DNA from: an uncultured Pseudohongiella sp.
GTDB taxonomy: Bacteria; Pseudomonadota; Gammaproteobacteria; Pseudomonadales; Pseudohongiellaceae
Reading direction: 5' to 3'
Length of the DNA stretch: 64,000 nucleotides
NCBI GenBank assembly: GCA_951812965.1
Contig: OX638341.1
Coordinates: 1,284,438 to 1,348,437 of the forward strand
Shown piece after piece: positions 42,724 through 52,344 of this stretch. A program made the position numbers and the translations under genes. A model generated the notes under the pieces. It saw only the letters and a list, made by a program, of their open reading frames with translations, made no database searches and had not been told where the DNA came from. How positions within the stretch are numbered: position 1 is the first letter of the stretch; every line of letters begins with the position of its first letter.

Positions 42724-43380
42724 ATGAGTACGGTCGCGGTCATCGACTATGGTATGGGCAATCTGCATTCCGTCGCCAAGGCGGTGGAGCATGTCGGCCG
42801 CGAACTCGATCTCGACATCAGCGTGTCGATCACCGCGGACGCGAAAACGATCGCGCAAGCGGACCGGGTCATCTTTCCCGGCGTCGGCGCGATTCGCGAT
42901 TGCATGGCCGAAATCAACCGGCTCAATGTCGGCCGGATGGTCGCCGAGGCGATGCAAACTCGCCCGGTGCTGGCGATCTGTGTCGGCATGCAGGCGCTGA
43001 TGGCGCGTTCGGAGGAAAACGGCGGAGTCGATTGTCTGGGACTGACGCAGGGCGATGTGCGCTATTTCGGCGACGAGTTGCGCGATCGCTCGGGCGCGTG
43101 GCTGAAAGTGCCGCATATGGGCTGGAACGAAGTGCGGCAGAGCCGGAAGCATCCTCTGTGGGAAGGGGTGCCCGACGGCAGCCGCTTCTACTTCGTGCAC
43201 AGCTACTACGTGGAGACCAGCCGGGAAGATCTCGTGGCCGGCAAGACGACATACGGCGAGGAGATGGTCTCCGCTTTCGCCGACCGCAACATCTTCGCCA
43301 CCCAGTTTCATCCGGAAAAAAGCCAGACCGCCGGCTTGCGCCTGCTCGGCAATTTCCTTAAATGGCGTGGAGAATCATGA
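42724..43380 (+). CDS. hisH: Imidazole glycerol phosphate synthase, glutaminase subunit
   Basis: 218 residues. A class I glutamine amidotransferase that supplies ammonia to His[22 protein letters not shown] and [13 protein letters not shown] lead to the nucleophile block [13 protein letters not shown], and the His/Glu pair is in [21 protein letters not shown]. The common glutaminase motif is CxGMQ, as here. Located between hisB and hisA; a 37-bp hairpin repeat fills the gap after it. Confidence 0.96.
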   Translation: MSTVAVIDYGMGNLHSVAKAVEHVGRELDLDISVSITADAKTIAQADRVIFPGVGAIRDCMAEINRLNVGRMVAEAMQTRPVLAICVGMQALMARSEENGGVDCLGLTQGDVRYFGDELRDRSGAWLKVPHMGWNEVRQSRKHPLWEGVPDGSRFYFVHSYYVETSREDLVAGKTTYGEEMVSAFADRNIFATQFHPEKSQTAGLRLLGNFLKWRGES

Positions 43381-43390
43381 CCCCAACGAC

Positions 43391-43427
43391 CGTCATTCCG
43401 CGCGGAGCGAAGCGGAGTCGCAGAATC
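43391..43427. repeat. 37-bp hairpin repeat, copy 2, inside the his operon
   Basis: CGTCATTCCGCGCGGAGCG followed by AAGCGGAGTCGCAGAATC, identical to 21744-21780 except C for T at one arm position. It occupies most of the 67-bp hisH-hisA gap and ends about 20 bp before the hisA start, so it is transcribed within the operon and may affect mRNA processing or stability. Confidence 0.8.
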
Positions 43428-43447
43428 CAGCATGGGAATAATCAACT

Positions 43448-44185
43448 ATGTTGGTAATCCCGGCCATCGACCTCAAGGACGGCAAATGCGTACGCTTGCG
43501 CCAGGGCCGTTTCGACGAGACCACGGTATTCTCGGAAGATCCGGTGGAAATGGCTGGCCAATGGCGCGAGTGCGGCGCCCGGCGGCTGCATATGGTGGAC
43601 CTTGACGGTGCGGTTGCGGGCTCTCCCAGGAACGCAAAAATCGTGAATGCCATCGTCAGGAGCTATCCGGATCTGCCGGTGCAGATCGGCGGCGGCATCC
43701 GCGATCTGGAAATTGCCGAGTCGTATATCGAGGCCGGCGTACGCTACGTCATCATCGGCACCCAGGCTGTGCGCGAGCCCGAGTTCGTTGCCGCTGCCTG
43801 CGAGCGATTTCCCGATCAGGTGATCGTGGGAATCGATGCGAAAGACGGCATGGTCGCTACGCAAGGCTGGCTGGAAGTGAGCGAAATCAGCGCCGTTTCG
43901 CTCACCGAGCGATTCGCGGACTGTGGCGCCAGCGCCATCGTCTATACCGATATTTCTCGCGACGGCATGATGAAAGGAGTAAACGTTGAGGCTACAGCCA
44001 ACCTGGCCGCGCAATCGGCTGTTCCGCTGATTGCTTCCGGCGGCGTGACCGACCTCGATGACATCGTCAGGCTGAAGCAGGCCGCGGCCGGCGGCGCCGG
44101 CATCATCGGCGTAATTGCCGGGCGCGCCTTGTACGAAGGCACACTGGATCTCGGCCAGGCCCAGGCGGAAGCGGACGCCGGCTAA
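43448..44185 (+). CDS. hisA: Phosphoribosylformimino-5-aminoimidazole carboxamide ribotide isomerase
   Basis: 245 residues, usual HisA length. The TIM-barrel starts [23 protein letters not shown] (catalytic Asp in AIDLKDG), with [61 protein letters not shown] (second catalytic Asp) and [14 protein letters not shown]. It catalyses the Amadori rearrangement in histidine synthesis. The stop overlaps the hisF start by one base (TAATG). Confidence 0.97.
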   Translation: MLVIPAIDLKDGKCVRLRQGRFDETTVFSEDPVEMAGQWRECGARRLHMVDLDGAVAGSPRNAKIVNAIVRSYPDLPVQIGGGIRDLEIAESYIEAGVRYVIIGTQAVREPEFVAAACERFPDQVIVGIDAKDGMVATQGWLEVSEISAVSLTERFADCGASAIVYTDISRDGMMKGVNVEATANLAAQSAVPLIASGGVTDLDDIVRLKQAAAGGAGIIGVIAGRALYEGTLDLGQAQAEADAG

Positions 44186-44970
44186 TGGGACTCGCCAAAC
44201 GCATCATTCCCTGTCTCGACTGCGACAACGGCCGCGTGGTGAAGGGCGTGCGTTTCGTTGACATACGCGATGCCGGCGACCCGGTCGAAGTCTCAAAACG
44301 CTATTGCGACGCCGGCGCCGACGAAATCACATTCCTCGACATCACCGCCAGCCACGAAGGGCGCGCGACCACGGTAGATACCGTGCGCGACATTGCCGCC
44401 CAGGTCTTTATCCCGCTGACCGTAGGCGGCGGCATCCGCACGCTCGACGATATCCGCATGATGCTCAACGCCGGCGCCGACAAGGTGGGAATCAATACCG
44501 CGGCGGTCTTCGACCCGCCATTCGTTCGCGCCGCCGCCGAACGCTTCGGCTCCCAGTGCATCGTCGTCGCGGTCGACGCGAAACAGGTAGCGGGCGACGC
44601 GGAGCCGAAGTGGGAAATCTTCACCCATGGCGGGCGCAAGTCTACCGGCATCGACGCCATCGAATGGTGCACCCGCATGGTCGACTACGGCGCCGGTGAA
44701 ATCCTGCTGACCAGCATGGACCGCGACGGCACCAAATCAGGATTCGACAACCAGCTAAACTGCGCCGTCAGCAGCGCCGTCCGCGTACCCGTGATCGCCT
44801 CCGGCGGCGTCGGCACACTCGAACATCTCGCCGAAGGCGTACTCGAAGGCGGCGTCGACGCGGTGCTCGCCGCAAGCATTTTTCACTTCCGCGAATTCAC
44901 CATCGAACAGGCCAAGCGCCATATGGCCGCCCGCGGTATCGAAGTAAGGCTGAGCGGAGGAACCGTCTAA
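44185..44970 (+). CDS. hisF: Imidazole glycerol phosphate synthase, cyclase subunit
   Basis: 261 residues. [24 protein letters not shown] carries the catalytic Asp near residue 11; [63 protein letters not shown] (second Asp) and [17 protein letters not shown] are all typical. The His ring-closing enzyme that works with HisH. Last gene of the cluster here; hisI/hisE are not in the window. Its end overlaps the convergent Rieske oxygenase gene by 4 bp. Confidence 0.97.
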   Translation: MGLAKRIIPCLDCDNGRVVKGVRFVDIRDAGDPVEVSKRYCDAGADEITFLDITASHEGRATTVDTVRDIAAQVFIPLTVGGGIRTLDDIRMMLNAGADKVGINTAAVFDPPFVRAAAERFGSQCIVVAVDAKQVAGDAEPKWEIFTHGGRKSTGIDAIEWCTRMVDYGAGEILLTSMDRDGTKSGFDNQLNCAVSSAVRVPVIASGGVGTLEHLAEGVLEGGVDAVLAASIFHFREFTIEQAKRHMAARGIEVRLSGGTV

Positions 44971-46148
44971 TTCTTTTCAACCGGCAACAGGTCGCGACCG
45001 ACTCCCGATCTGAGAATGTTGTGAATATGTTGTAATGCAGCTTCGTTCCGTCCGAGCAGAATCTCCGGTGAAGTCCCGCGCTCGGCGTTCAATTGAACGT
45101 TTTCGATCATTTTGTAGTCCTCGTTCACAACGACGTCCTCGAATCGCGAAGCGCTTTCTTCATACGAATATCCGGCTTCCTCAAAGAGTGGCTGCAACTT
45201 TGGGTTTATGTACCAGGAATAAATCGTTCGGGATTTCGAAGGCGAGCCTTCAATCGAGAAAAATTGCAACAAGCCTACGCCGAATGAGTCCACAATCATG
45301 ATGGTGTTCGGATAAAGATAGTACATGGTGGTAACAATCTGCGGGTAAGGCCATCGATCCATGTTCACTGATAGAAATCGCATAAGGTCCAACTTTTGAC
45401 TGGGGAAAACAGCGCGAAGATTTTTATTGAAAACCTCGCAAGTTTGTAAGTTCGCTTTCATCTCATTGCCGAGAGATTTCGCGTGAAGAACATCGACGTG
45501 ATAGTTTTCAAAGAAAGAATCGATTGCCATTTTCCAGTTTGCCCGCACATCGATAACTCGCGTCAACGTATATGGGAAATCTGCGAATTGCCAGTGCTCC
45601 AGGTCTCCTTCAAGTCCGCCCAGGCACTCGGCTTCGTCTACGGGTTCGCCCTGGGACGGCCGTACCCACAATGTCCCGTGAATTTCCGCTGAAGGAAGTT
45701 CGAAGAGTGATAATTCCTCCCGGGGGACATCTCCAAAATGATTCTGCTTGTTTATAGCCAATAAACTCCCATCGTTACCGTATGTCCATGCATGGTAAGG
45801 ACACGTGAAGCGCACTTTCGACCCGCGTCCTTCGGGTACGATCGGACTTCCTCGATGTCGACAGACGTTGGCGAAAGCTCGAAATCGACCTTTACCGTCT
45901 CGAACCATAAGAATCGGGGTTCCGGTTCCATTGTCCGACCAATAAGTCTTGGATTTGGGTAGCGCGCTGGAAATACCCATGCACAACGCGGTGTTTCGAA
46001 AGTATACGTCCCGCTCCTGCTCCGCGAGCTGTGGGCAGGTGAAATCCGACATGGGTACACGCAAGATGCCACCCGCATCCGCAGTGGTATCGTTGGCGAT
46101 GTGTTCGCTGATAACGTCCAAAATCCGAAGTCGTTCGGACTTGTCCAT
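44967..46148 (-). CDS. Rieske-type aromatic-ring-hydroxylating oxygenase, alpha subunit
   Basis: 393 residues from ATG 46148. The Rieske 2Fe-2S site is [11 protein letters not shown] (C96, H98) and [11 protein letters not shown] (C116, H119). The catalytic mononuclear iron site follows at [14 protein letters not shown], as in ring-hydroxylating oxygenase alpha subunits and related choline/stachydrine demethylases. A separate reductase or ferredoxin gene is not found nearby, so electrons must come from elsewhere. The chosen start has AGGA about 10 bases upstream; the in-frame start at 46241 adds an unconserved tail. Codon use is more AT-rich than the his genes it abuts. Substrate unknown. Confidence 0.88.
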   Translation of the reverse strand: MDKSERLRILDVISEHIANDTTADAGGILRVPMSDFTCPQLAEQERDVYFRNTALCMGISSALPKSKTYWSDNGTGTPILMVRDGKGRFRAFANVCRHRGSPIVPEGRGSKVRFTCPYHAWTYGNDGSLLAINKQNHFGDVPREELSLFELPSAEIHGTLWVRPSQGEPVDEAECLGGLEGDLEHWQFADFPYTLTRVIDVRANWKMAIDSFFENYHVDVLHAKSLGNEMKANLQTCEVFNKNLRAVFPSQKLDLMRFLSVNMDRWPYPQIVTTMYYLYPNTIMIVDSFGVGLLQFFSIEGSPSKSRTIYSWYINPKLQPLFEEAGYSYEESASRFEDVVVNEDYKMIENVQLNAERGTSPEILLGRNEAALQHIHNILRSGVGRDLLPVEKN

Positions 46149-46256
46149 AATTTGAAATTCCTGGATGAGACGAGTGAAGTCAATTGCTTGTACAGCAATT
46201 GAACATTCAACGCAATCCGCGCCAACGACACCTCTTTCCATTTGAGTTGTTAGAGT

Positions 46257-46928
46257 CTAACTGCGCCGTAGTTCCTCTGCTGCCAATCGGATTTGCTCGT
46301 GAACTTTGGATGTTCCAGGAAACGGAAACATCTTCCATGCCTGAAGAGATGAATAACAGAAAGTGAAACCGATAGTGAGGATCATGAACCATTCGTCATC
46401 GTCAAACTTCTCCGAGCCGAAAACAAGGAGCCAGATGCTCCAGACGAGAACGATCAAGCCAACCGTGCCATGTAAGCCAATAACGGGCTTCCGCCACTTT
46501 CCGAATCTCCCGTGTGGGCGCCAATCGTTCGGAAGAGCCACTATGGTGCGCCACCCGGCACTTGCCATTGACCACTTCGGGTAAAAGCAACCGGCCCCCT
46601 CTCCAATTTTTTTTAGCACAATGTGGTAGCTCACATCCAAAGAAGGAAAAAGGCTGAAGGGTACGCAATAAAATATCGATCCGAACATCAGCAGAACCAG
46701 GTAGATTCGGGGTGGCTGATTGTCAACGATTGCCACCATGCCGGCGACCATAACGGTGAACGCCGTTATTACTATCGTGGCAATTCCGCCGAGAACCCAG
46801 CGGCGTCCGTAGCCGCGGGGTACCAGATATGCCCCGACAATCGATACCAGTATGCCGAAAAAGACTCCAAGCCCGGCTCCGAATATGCCAATCCAGTTCT
46901 CAAATTCCGATGACCACCACGCTTCCAT
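46257..46928 (-). CDS. Unknown multi-pass membrane protein next to DUF2089 gene
   Basis: 223 residues with about five hydrophobic segments (WIGIFGAGLGVFFGILVSIVGAYLV, WVLGGIATIVITAFTVMVAGMVAIV, YLVLLMFGSIFYCVPFSLF, GLHGTVGLIVLVWSIWLLVFG, WFMILTIGFTFCYSSL). Start at ATG 46928, with GAGGA 9 bases upstream and only 2 bases after the DUF2089 stop, so the two genes are coupled. I do not recognise it. Confidence 0.6.
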   Translation of the reverse strand: MEAWWSSEFENWIGIFGAGLGVFFGILVSIVGAYLVPRGYGRRWVLGGIATIVITAFTVMVAGMVAIVDNQPPRIYLVLLMFGSIFYCVPFSLFPSLDVSYHIVLKKIGEGAGCFYPKWSMASAGWRTIVALPNDWRPHGRFGKWRKPVIGLHGTVGLIVLVWSIWLLVFGSEKFDDDEWFMILTIGFTFCYSSLQAWKMFPFPGTSKVHEQIRLAAEELRRS

Positions 46929-46930
46929 CG

Positions 46931-47266
46931 TCAATTTTCCTCGGTTGATGTGGTCGCAGACCGTGCGAGGTCGCGCACCGCGCGGGCTCCAGTTATAGTC
47001 AATTCGCCCCTTTCCACCAATGCCGCCAGCAGATCGGTGAGAGGGTCTGATGGCGTTCCATCGACCAGCTTTCGAAGACGGTCGATCACTTTATCCACGC
47101 GGCCGCGAATTGTCGGATAGCTCACTCCGTAACTTTCGGCCAGGCCCTTCAGGGAACCGGACTGAAGAACCAGTTCCGTGATCAGGTTCAGGTCTTCGCG
47201 AGGGAGTTGCATCAGCAGATGGTCAGTTTGCCCGCTTTCTTGCGATTTTAGATTTACTAAAGTCAT
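46931..47266 (-). CDS. DUF2089-like helix-turn-helix protein
   Basis: 111 residues with LPREDLNLITELVLQSGSLKGLAESYGVSYPTIRGRVDKVIDRLRKLV (residues 21-68), the helix-turn-helix block of DUF2089 proteins, and a C-terminal ALVERGELTITGARAVRDL segment. Likely a DNA-binding regulator. It sits directly upstream of, and is coupled to, the membrane protein gene; such HTH/membrane pairs often regulate themselves. Upstream lies an AT-rich divergent region (47267-47454) that would hold its promoter. Confidence 0.75.
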   Translation of the reverse strand: MTLVNLKSQESGQTDHLLMQLPREDLNLITELVLQSGSLKGLAESYGVSYPTIRGRVDKVIDRLRKLVDGTPSDPLTDLLAALVERGELTITGARAVRDLARSATTSTEEN

Positions 47267-47454
47267 GTTTCAGTATTTTCAATTATACTTTCACATAATG
47301 CAAGAATATTTTAACAAAAAGGAAAAAATTAGGTCAGGGGAGTTTCAGGGGCAGTGCGACGCGATTGTTTTTTCCCCAATTTCTCGGCCAATTCGGCCCG
47401 CATGGCTATACTGGCATCGTGAGGAAACATTGGATCCGGAAATGAGGGGAATCA

Positions 47455-47733
47455 ATGAACAATGCTCTTCACGATACGTTGTCCGTTACCAGGCGCTTTA
47501 AGGAATCGGGTATGGAGAATTCTCAGGCTGAGGCGGTAGTCGAAACTACGCACCGGAGCATAGTTGCCGCGACGGCGCATCTGGCTACGAAAACCGATTT
47601 GAAAGCCGAATTGAATGCTCTGGAGTCAAGGCTGGCATGGCGGATGTTCGTTACGATGTTCGGAACCATGTTAGGAACGATGATCGGAGTGGCCGGGCTA
47701 GTTGTAGCTGTCCTGCGACTGTTCCCCGCATGA
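47455..47733 (+). CDS. Small coiled-coil protein with C-terminal membrane anchor (DUF1640-like)
   Basis: 92 residues: an amphipathic N-terminal half with TRRFKESGMENSQAEAVVETTHRSIVAATAHLATKTDLKAELNALESRL, likely coiled coil, followed by one hydrophobic segment (FGTMLGTMIGVAGLVVAVL). This layout matches the CCDC90/DUF1640 family of small membrane coiled-coil proteins. AGGGG lies about 5 bases before the ATG. Role unknown in bacteria. Confidence 0.7.
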   Translation: MNNALHDTLSVTRRFKESGMENSQAEAVVETTHRSIVAATAHLATKTDLKAELNALESRLAWRMFVTMFGTMLGTMIGVAGLVVAVLRLFPA

Positions 47734-47755
47734 CCGGCCAGATATCGGCCGCAAA

Positions 47756-49027
47756 TTAATTCCTGCGCAGGGTATTCAGGCCCTTCAGCAGATTCAGCGC
47801 TTCGTTGAGCGGATAGTCGGTGGTCAGCACCTCGGCTGCGGACGCCAGCGGGGCGATGTTTCCATCGATTCCGTTTTGGTTTTCCAGGCTTCCAGGCAGG
47901 TCAGCTTCGGCGAATTGCGTGACATTGCGCGAGCGCCGGGTAATGAAGGCCTCTTCCACGACGATGTCGGGTTCGATGCCCTGGGCCTGGATCGAGCGAC
48001 CGTCGGGAGTGTAGTACAGCGAAGTCGTCAACTTGATCGCGCGGTCCTGATCGAGCGGCAACACTGACTGCACCGAGCCCTTGCCGAAACTGCGCGTGCC
48101 CATGACGACCGCGCGGCCGTGATCCTGCAGCGCGCCGGCGACGATTTCCGCGGCGGAGGCCGAACCGCCGTTGATCAGCACAACCACGGGCAAATCGGGC
48201 GCCACGGTTTCCGCGTTGGCGAAATATTCGGTGGCGGTCTCCTGCATCCGGCCCTGGGTGTAGACCACGCGGCCGGAATCGATGAAAGAATCGACCACGC
48301 CGACGGAAGCCTGCAATACGCCGCCGGGATTATTGCGCAAATCGAGCACGAGCCCGTTCAATTCCGGATTCTCCTCCAGCAAACCGGCGATTTCATTCTG
48401 AAAGTCTTCCCCGGTATTGAGCTGGAACACGGGAATGCGCACGTAGACATAGCCCGGTTCAAGCATGCGGCTGCGTACGCTGCTGATGGAAATGATCTCG
48501 CGAGTGATTTCGAGATCGAAAGGTTCGAGCCCGTCTCGCGAGATCGTGACAGTCACCCGGGTTCCGGGCTCGCCGCGCATCCGATTGGCGGCGTCCTCCG
48601 GCAGCATGTTCCGCACCGGCTGGTTGTCGATGGCAATGATCAGGTCGCCCGCGCGGACTCCGGCGCGGTCGGCGGGAGTATCGTCAATTGGAGCAATTAC
48701 CAGGATGTAGCCGTTTTCCTGGCCCACTTCCACGCCGAGGCCGCCGAATTCGCCGGAAGTCGTCTCTTGCAAGGAATCGAATTCCCGGCCGTCGATAAAG
48801 GCGGAATGCGGGTCGAGATTCGCCAACATCCCGCGTATGGCGTTTTCGAGCAAGGTGCGATCGTCGATCTCTTCGACGTAGGACATGCGGATGCGGTCGA
48901 GCGCCTCGGTAAACAGGCGCACGTCATCGAGCGGCAGGGGCAGCGGTTCCTGCTGGGCCTGTACGGCTCCGGCAAGGCAGAGCAGCGCGCAAAACGCCGC
49001 GCATAGTCCTGAGCGATTTTTTTTCAT
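47756..49027 (-). CDS. ctpA: C-terminal processing peptidase (S41, CtpA-like)
   Basis: 423 residues. A signal peptide (ending AVQAQ), an N-terminal block (YVEEIDDRTLLENAIRGMLANLDPHSAF), a PDZ domain (GGLGVEVGQENGYILVIAPIDDTPADRAGVRAGDLI, about residues 95-175), then the S41 core with NPGGVLQASVGV, catalytic Ser in VLINGGSASAAEIVAGALQDH and catalytic Lys in GTRSFGKGSVQSVLPL. A periplasmic Ser/Lys protease that trims envelope proteins. Location near the his genes agrees with Pseudomonas-like synteny. Confidence 0.92.
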   Translation of the reverse strand: MKKNRSGLCAAFCALLCLAGAVQAQQEPLPLPLDDVRLFTEALDRIRMSYVEEIDDRTLLENAIRGMLANLDPHSAFIDGREFDSLQETTSGEFGGLGVEVGQENGYILVIAPIDDTPADRAGVRAGDLIIAIDNQPVRNMLPEDAANRMRGEPGTRVTVTISRDGLEPFDLEITREIISISSVRSRMLEPGYVYVRIPVFQLNTGEDFQNEIAGLLEENPELNGLVLDLRNNPGGVLQASVGVVDSFIDSGRVVYTQGRMQETATEYFANAETVAPDLPVVVLINGGSASAAEIVAGALQDHGRAVVMGTRSFGKGSVQSVLPLDQDRAIKLTTSLYYTPDGRSIQAQGIEPDIVVEEAFITRRSRNVTQFAEADLPGSLENQNGIDGNIAPLASAAEVLTTDYPLNEALNLLKGLNTLRRN

Positions 49028-49095
49028 GTGATGTCGATTCCAGGCGAAACGTTCGATGCGAAATTTTCGATCCGAGGCCCAATACTTCCAGTTTA

Positions 49096-50274
49096 TTACC
49101 GGCTTGGCAATCCGCTATCGGCAGGCATTTCCAACAGACTTTGCAGCGGAATTGCCCAAATCCGCTCGTGCAGGCGGTAACTGCGGTTACCGGGATAGAT
49201 GACGTCGATCCGGTATAGTTGGAGCGATTCAAGCGCCGCGAGCATTGAGCGTGTGCGTTTTGGGGCATCGGTTCGTTTAAACTCGAAACCCCGTTTTCGA
49301 GCGCCGCGAGTCACAAGCAGATCGAGTTCGGCGCCACCCTGAGTTGCCCAAAACCAGGTATCGCTGGATTGGATTTCCGGCAGCCGTAGTACTTGTTCCA
49401 GCGCAAATCCCTCGAAGCTGGCGCCTACCTTCGGATGCGCGGCAAGGTCTGGTGACGTTTCTATCCCGAGCAAACTGTGGAGCAAGCCGGAATCGGCAAT
49501 GTAGACCTTGGGGGATTTGATGATGCGTTTGCCCGGATTTCCGATCCAGGGCCGTAATTGCCGCACCATGAAGGTCGAACTCAGCAAGTCGAGGTAGCGG
49601 CGGACAGCGGTATGCGAAACCCCGAACGATCGCCCGATCTCGGAGCCGTTCCAGGTTTGACCGTGATAGTGGGCAAGCATTGACCAGAAGTCTGACATGG
49701 TGCGTGAGGGAATCCTTGAGCCAAGCGTCGGTAAATCCCTTTCCAGGAAAGTGCGGGTGAAATTCTTGCGCCATTCCAGGCTTTGGCGATGCGTGGCCGG
49801 AAGATATGCCCGAGGGAATCCACCTCGAAGCCAAAGGCGACGCCAGTTTTCCGGTCCGGTCTCTTGCATGTCAAAACCGGATAGTTCATGAAATGCGATG
49901 CGGCCGGCGAGAGATTCCGAACCCTGGCGCAGCAGGTCCGGTGAGGCGCTGCCCAGCACCAGAAACTTCGCCGGAGATGGGGCGCGGTCCGCCAGCACCC
50001 GCAGCACCGGAAAAAGTTCGGGACGACGTTGCACCTCATCGATGACGATTAGTCCGCGCAGAGGTTCGAGGGCAAGCATCGGTTCGTCAAGCTGGCCGAG
50101 GTCGCGGGGATCCTCAAGGTCGAACCGGGTTGCCTCTCCATCCCATTCGCACATCAAAGCCTTGGCAAGCGTAGTCTTGCCTATCTGCCGCGCCCCAAGC
50201 AGCGCGACAACCGGATTTTCGCTCAGCAATCTTGCCAAATGTTGCTTGTGCGCCGCTCTTGAAATTTCGGTCAT
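49096..50274 (-). CDS. AAA-type ATPase with DUF4143 domain
   Basis: 392 residues. Walker A is VALLGARQIGKTTLAKAL near residue 25; Walker B is RGLIVIDEVQRRPELFPVLRVL near residue 78; KFLVLGSASPDLLRQGSESLAGR follows. The C-terminal DUF4143 nuclease-like region carries GGFPRAYLPATHRQS and WFWATQGGAELDLLVTRGARKRGFEFKRTD (Glu-x-Asp and Glu-x-Lys, as in restriction-like folds). These ATPases are common, dispersed orphan genes of unknown role. No coupled partner is evident. Confidence 0.85.
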   Translation of the reverse strand: MTEISRAAHKQHLARLLSENPVVALLGARQIGKTTLAKALMCEWDGEATRFDLEDPRDLGQLDEPMLALEPLRGLIVIDEVQRRPELFPVLRVLADRAPSPAKFLVLGSASPDLLRQGSESLAGRIAFHELSGFDMQETGPENWRRLWLRGGFPRAYLPATHRQSLEWRKNFTRTFLERDLPTLGSRIPSRTMSDFWSMLAHYHGQTWNGSEIGRSFGVSHTAVRRYLDLLSSTFMVRQLRPWIGNPGKRIIKSPKVYIADSGLLHSLLGIETSPDLAAHPKVGASFEGFALEQVLRLPEIQSSDTWFWATQGGAELDLLVTRGARKRGFEFKRTDAPKRTRSMLAALESLQLYRIDVIYPGNRSYRLHERIWAIPLQSLLEMPADSGLPSR

Positions 50275-50457
50275 CCATGTATATTGATCGATAGATGTTC
50301 AATTAGCAAGGATAAATCTCAATGAATTACACGGAAAAACATGGGGAAAAACATGGGACACCCATGCGAAGCCGTGAGAGAAAACCGATCTTTGCCGCTT
50401 GCGCCACTTCAAATCTGTTAGAATCCCGCCTCTTGCCTGTCTGTCGCGTTAATTCCC

Positions 50458-52344
50458 ATGGAGCTTGTTGAAGAAAAACTGGATGAACACCATCTCGACG
50501 AAGGCGAGGTGGTGGATGTAGTCGTGCGCTTCGCCGGAGATTCCGGCGACGGCATGCAATTGACCGGCTCAAATTTTACGCTGGCGACAGCTCTCTACGG
50601 CAACGATCTTTCCACTTTCCCGGATTTTCCCGCGGAAATTCGCGCGCCGATCGGAGCGACCTTCGGCGTATCGGCTTTCCAGATATATTTCGGTTCGGAC
50701 GACATCGTCACCGCGGGCGATGCGATCGACGTGCTGGTGGCGATGAACCCGGCGGCGCTGATCACCAATCTGGCCAATGTGATCGACGGCGGCCTGGTAA
50801 TCGCCGACCGCGGCGCCTTTACCGCTAAGAATCTGACCAAGGCCGGCTATTCGGTCAACCCGCTCGGCGATGGATCATTGTCTGAGTACCGGGTACTCGA
50901 TATCGACATTTCCGCCCAGGTTCTCGCCGCGGTGGAATCCTTCGGGCTTGGCCACAAGGGCAGCCTGCGATGCAAGAACATGTGGACCCTGGGCCTGGTC
51001 ATGTGGCTGTTTGACCGGGACCGCGCCGCCACGATCAGAAATTTGAAAACCAAGTTTGCCGACAAACCGGAAATCGCCGAGGCAAATATTGCCGCCCTCA
51101 ATGCCGGGCACGCATTCGGCGAAACCGCCGAATTGCCCACGGGAATTCACGTTTACCGCGTGCCCAGAGCAAGGTCGGAACCGGGAGTGTATCGCAACGT
51201 CACCGGAACCCAGGCACTGGCCTGGGGTTTGCTGGCAGGGAGCGAACTGGCCGATGTGGACATGCTGTTCGCTTCTTATCCGATAACGCCGGCCTCGAAC
51301 CTGCTGCATGAATTGTCCGGTCGTCGGAATTTCCGCATCAGCACCTTCCAGGCCGAAGATGAGATTGCCGCGGTATGCACTGCCATCGGCGCATCGTTTG
51401 CCGGTTCGCTCGGCGTGACTTCGAGCGCCGGCCCGGGTATCGCCTTGAAGTCGGAAGGCATGTCGCTGGCGATAGCGACGGAACTTCCGTTGATAGTCAT
51501 CGACACCCAGCGCGGCGGACCTTCGACCGGATTGCCGACGAAGACCGAGCAGTCGGATCTGAACATGGCGCTTTTCGGCCGCCACGGCGATACGCCGTTA
51601 CCCGTGATCGCGCCTGCCACGCCTCCGGAGTGCTTCGAAATTGCACAGGAAGCCGTGCGCCTTGCCACTCGCTACATGACGCCGGTCATACTGTTGTCGG
51701 ACGGTTATCTGGCCAACGCCGCCGAACGCTGGAGAATTCCGCGGATTGACGATCTGAAACCGTTCGAGGTCAAGTACGCGCAACAATCGGCGGATTTCAA
51801 TCCATCGAAACGCGATCCCGGAACGCTGGCCCGCACCTGGGCGAGGCCCGGCACGCCGGGCCTCGAGCATCGCATCGGCGGCATCGAGAGCAATTACGAT
51901 TCCGGCAATATCTCCTATGATCCGGAAAACCACCAGAAGATGACCGACATGCGAATCGCCAAGGTGGCGGGCATCGCCGGTGACATACCCTTGCAGGAAG
52001 TCGATCTGGGCGATGATACGGGCAAGCTGGCGTTGGTCGGCTGGGGCTCGACTTACGGCGCCATTCACCAGGGCGTGAAGAGAGCGAGGCTGGAAGGGCT
52101 TTCGGTATCGCACATCCATGTGCGCTATCTGAACCCCTTGCCGCGCAATCTCGGCGATCTTCTGCGCGGTTTCGATTCGATCCTCGTGCCGGAAATGAAT
52201 ACCGGGCAATTCGTCCGTCTGCTGCGGGCGGAATATCTGCTGGAAGCCGAAAGCCTGAGCAAGGTTTCCGGCCAGCCCTTCAAGATCGGCGAGATTCTCG
52301 CGGCCATCCATATCAAATGCCGCGAGCAGGAGGCTGTGCAATGA
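50458..52344 (+). CDS. korA: 2-oxoacid:ferredoxin oxidoreductase, alpha subunit (gamma-alpha fusion)
   Basis: 628 residues. The first 190 residues are the gamma domain (VVVRFAGDSGDGMQLTGSNFT, MNPAALITNLANVIDGGLVIADRG). Then the pyrimidine-type TPP-enzyme domain follows with ITGTQALAWGL, PITPASNLLHELS, GLPTKTEQSDLNMALFGRHGD and PVILLSDGYLANAAERWRIP. Together with the beta subunit encoded next, it oxidatively decarboxylates a 2-oxoacid (probably 2-oxoglutarate) to the acyl-CoA with reduced ferredoxin. No gene for a delta ferredoxin subunit is seen. Stop and next start overlap (ATGA). No obvious ribosome site before the ATG. Confidence 0.93.
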   Translation: MELVEEKLDEHHLDEGEVVDVVVRFAGDSGDGMQLTGSNFTLATALYGNDLSTFPDFPAEIRAPIGATFGVSAFQIYFGSDDIVTAGDAIDVLVAMNPAALITNLANVIDGGLVIADRGAFTAKNLTKAGYSVNPLGDGSLSEYRVLDIDISAQVLAAVESFGLGHKGSLRCKNMWTLGLVMWLFDRDRAATIRNLKTKFADKPEIAEANIAALNAGHAFGETAELPTGIHVYRVPRARSEPGVYRNVTGTQALAWGLLAGSELADVDMLFASYPITPASNLLHELSGRRNFRISTFQAEDEIAAVCTAIGASFAGSLGVTSSAGPGIALKSEGMSLAIATELPLIVIDTQRGGPSTGLPTKTEQSDLNMALFGRHGDTPLPVIAPATPPECFEIAQEAVRLATRYMTPVILLSDGYLANAAERWRIPRIDDLKPFEVKYAQQSADFNPSKRDPGTLARTWARPGTPGLEHRIGGIESNYDSGNISYDPENHQKMTDMRIAKVAGIAGDIPLQEVDLGDDTGKLALVGWGSTYGAIHQGVKRARLEGLSVSHIHVRYLNPLPRNLGDLLRGFDSILVPEMNTGQFVRLLRAEYLLEAESLSKVSGQPFKIGEILAAIHIKCREQEAVQ

